Source of the DNA: Prolixibacteraceae bacterium UBA1413
Lineage (GTDB): Bacteria > Bacteroidota > Bacteroidia > Bacteroidales > Prolixibacteraceae
Assembly (NCBI GenBank): GCA_002304925.1
Contig: DBPT01000021.1
Coordinates: 1 to 64,000, forward strand
Direction of reading: 5' to 3'
DNA length: 64,000 nt
Part shown: one piece after another, positions 62,696 through 64,000 of the stretch
How the letters are laid out: the number at the start of each line of letters is the position of its first letter
Position numbering within the stretch: the first letter of the stretch is position 1
The notes under the pieces: generated by a model
The model's database searches: none
Told to the model about the DNA's origin: nothing
Seen by the model: only the letters and a program-made list of their open reading frames with translations
Made by a program: the position numbers and the translations under genes

Positions 62696-64000
62696 ACGAC
62701 CTGCATAAAGCCCCGTGCACTTTTAAGGGGGATCCGGAACCAGAAACGGGATCCCTTTCCGGGTTTTGTATCGAGCATTAGTTCACCTCCAAGCAGAACG
62801 GCAAGGTGTTGTGCGATGGGCAGTCCCAGGCCGCTGCCGCTCTTGTGGGTCTGTTTGTCGGTTTCCGTCACGTAAAACCGGAGAAAGATATTATCTCTTT
62901 CTGATTCCGGAATTCCGGAACCGGTGTCTTCGACGAAAAATTCAACGCAATTGCCGGATGCCGGGGAATAACCGAAAATTACCTCTCCTTTCCTCGTAAA
63001 TTTGAGTCCGTTATCGATCAGCCGGAACAGAATTTCGCGCAAGAGGGTAGGATCGGTTTCAAAACCTGTTTCGCCGTTTACAATGCCGCAATTCATCACA
63101 AGCCTGACGCTCCCGTCAGAAGGGACCATTTCGTTGAAATGGCTGAAGAGTTCCCTGAGAAGTTTGTTGATTTGAGTAAAAGAATTCCTTACCTCCAGCG
63201 TGTTGGTTTCTATTTTGGAAAGCAGTATAGTATTTTCGATCATTGACAGTAAGGTATTGCTCTGAATCTGCACATCTCTGATAAATTCATCCCTTTCATT
63301 TTCAGTCAATCCCGGGTCTGAAAGCAGTTTTGTGAGTCCCACGATGGCATTCATGGGAGTCCGGATGTCATGTGAAAGATTGGCTAGGAACCTCGCTTTG
63401 AGGGCGGCAGCATCTTCTGCCTTGTTTTTTGCCAGTTCCAGTTCAAATTCGGCTTTTTTCCGCCGGGTGATATCGCGTGCGATGGATATCACGCTGTTCA
63501 TGTCCAGTCTCACCAGCCGCATCTCAAAAAAGAGGGGGGATTTTGCCGTTTCCAGGGTATATTCGATAGTTTCAATGGTATCCCTGTCAATGGCTTTCAG
63601 AATGCAGGAATATATTTTTTGTGCCATCTTTTCCGAAAAGCCTACCTTGAAAATGTTGCTGCCGATCACTTCCCTGGTTTCGGGATAGAGCTTTTCCTGT
63701 CCTTTAAAAACAACATCCCTGTATACGCCGTCGCGGTCGATTACAAAGAAGATATCGGGGATTGCTTCCAGCAGCGCTCGGTAGCGTGCCCGGGCATCGG
63801 TAAGATCGTTTATCATATTCTTCTCCCGGGTGACATCATAAAACAGGCAGGTACACCGGTGTTTTCCGGTCCACGTCAAATGCAGATTGTACCATTTGTC
63901 CCGGTTAACGGCATACAGTTCGGTTTGTTGTTTCGGGTTGAGGATGAAAAGATCATTCCAGTCCGTATCATTTCCGAAGATCAGACTGAACAGGTAATTG
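62689..64000 (-). CDS. PAS-domain sensor histidine kinase (5' end outside the window)
   Basis: The frame is open to the right edge, so the N terminus is missing. At least 437 residues are visible. A partial PAS/PAC region lies upstream (positions above 63830), then a complete PAS domain (about 63440-63800; IPDIFFVIDRDGVYRDV), a HisKA dimerisation helix with the phosphorylated His in LSHDIRTPMNAI, and a HATPase domain with the N box (RLIDNGLKF), DTGSGIPESE and GSGLGLPIAQHL. No transmembrane helix is in view. No response regulator is adjacent, and a receiver domain may lie elsewhere. A TTG at 63879 is internal, not the start. Confidence 0.88.
   Translation of the reverse strand, partial: NYLFSLIFGNDTDWNDLFILNPKQQTELYAVNRDKWYNLHLTWTGKHRCTCLFYDVTREKNMINDLTDARARYRALLEAIPDIFFVIDRDGVYRDVVFKGQEKLYPETREVIGSNIFKVGFSEKMAQKIYSCILKAIDRDTIETIEYTLETAKSPLFFEMRLVRLDMNSVISIARDITRRKKAEFELELAKNKAEDAAALKARFLANLSHDIRTPMNAIVGLTKLLSDPGLTENERDEFIRDVQIQSNTLLSMIENTILLSKIETNTLEVRNSFTQINKLLRELFSHFNEMVPSDGSVRLVMNCGIVNGETGFETDPTLLREILFRLIDNGLKFTRKGEVIFGYSPASGNCVEFFVEDTGSGIPESERDNIFLRFYVTETDKQTHKSGSGLGLPIAQHLAVLLGGELMLDTKPGKGSRFWFRIPLKSARGFMQVVQ

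Noticed and set aside
1..64000. tRNA, rRNA or CRISPR array
   Set aside because: No spacer holds a cloverleaf with a TTCGA-type T loop or a series of direct repeats with unique spacers. Almost all spacers are shorter than 350 bases.

Overview
The window reads as the chromosome of a Gram-negative Bacteroidota bacterium, most likely in or near Bacteroidales. The evidence is: -7 promoter elements of the TAnnTTTG type, almost no Shine-Dalgarno sequences, a Porin_10-type porin, PorV/FadL-like and PorT-like outer-membrane barrels, a trans-envelope anti-sigma protein, a lysyl-tRNA synthetase with the C-terminal extension common in this phylum, and a TGS-like/uridine-kinase fusion. Base composition looks even, roughly 45-50 % G+C by eye. 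I saw no rRNA, tRNA, CRISPR array, intact insertion sequence or phage module. Coding density is high, and most genes are housekeeping.

Layout. 0.2-6 kb: porin and MltF-like lytic transglycosylase (+), then a LolC/E-like permease and a YbhN/AglD-like membrane protein (-). 6-8.3 kb: ksgA-mgtE. 8.6-16 kb: purH followed by the complete rod-shape cluster mreB-mreC-mreD-mrdA-rodA. 16-18.3 kb: a small accessory patch with a PfkB kinase lacking its catalytic Asp, a short repeat and a DUF1338 gene. 18.3-25.5 kb: DMT transporter, pgi, gpsA, lysS (-) and recJ (+). 25.5-29.6 kb: acyltransferase, then a translationally coupled pair of outer-membrane proteins, one carrying a ComEA-like helix-hairpin-helix domain. 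29.7-38.3 kb: purE, hpt, adk, obgE, a PAP2 phosphatase, topoisomerase IV (parE-parC) and aroK. 38.4-43.1 kb: a three-gene sugar-phosphate cluster (PHP protein, class II aldolase/SDR fusion, SorE-like dehydrogenase). 43.4-50.5 kb: M23/LysM peptidase, a 2-oxoacid dehydrogenase pair (E2 then fused E1) with a divergent GntR regulator, and aspartate kinase. 50.5-55.5 kb: an ECF sigma operon with a predicted dual-membrane anti-sigma protein, two more barrels and an LVIVD lipoprotein. 55.8-64 kb: lipoprotein serpin, MltD-like transglycosylase, uvrA, nucleoside kinase, and a PAS histidine kinase that runs off the right edge.

How the parts work together. Cell-wall growth is a theme: the MreBCD/PBP2/RodA elongasome, two lytic transglycosylases and an M23 peptidase. 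Envelope sensing is the second: the ECF sigma factor, its coupled anti-sigma protein and three downstream envelope genes look like one regulon. The GntR gene and the E2-E1 genes share an intergenic region with a perfect palindrome placed over the predicted E2-E1 promoter, which suggests an inducible catabolic dehydrogenase.

The candidates most worth attention are the sigma/dual-membrane anti-sigma operon, the HhH-barrel/PorV-like pair, the PHP-aldolase/SDR-SorE cluster, and the sugar kinase with a D-to-V change at its catalytic position.
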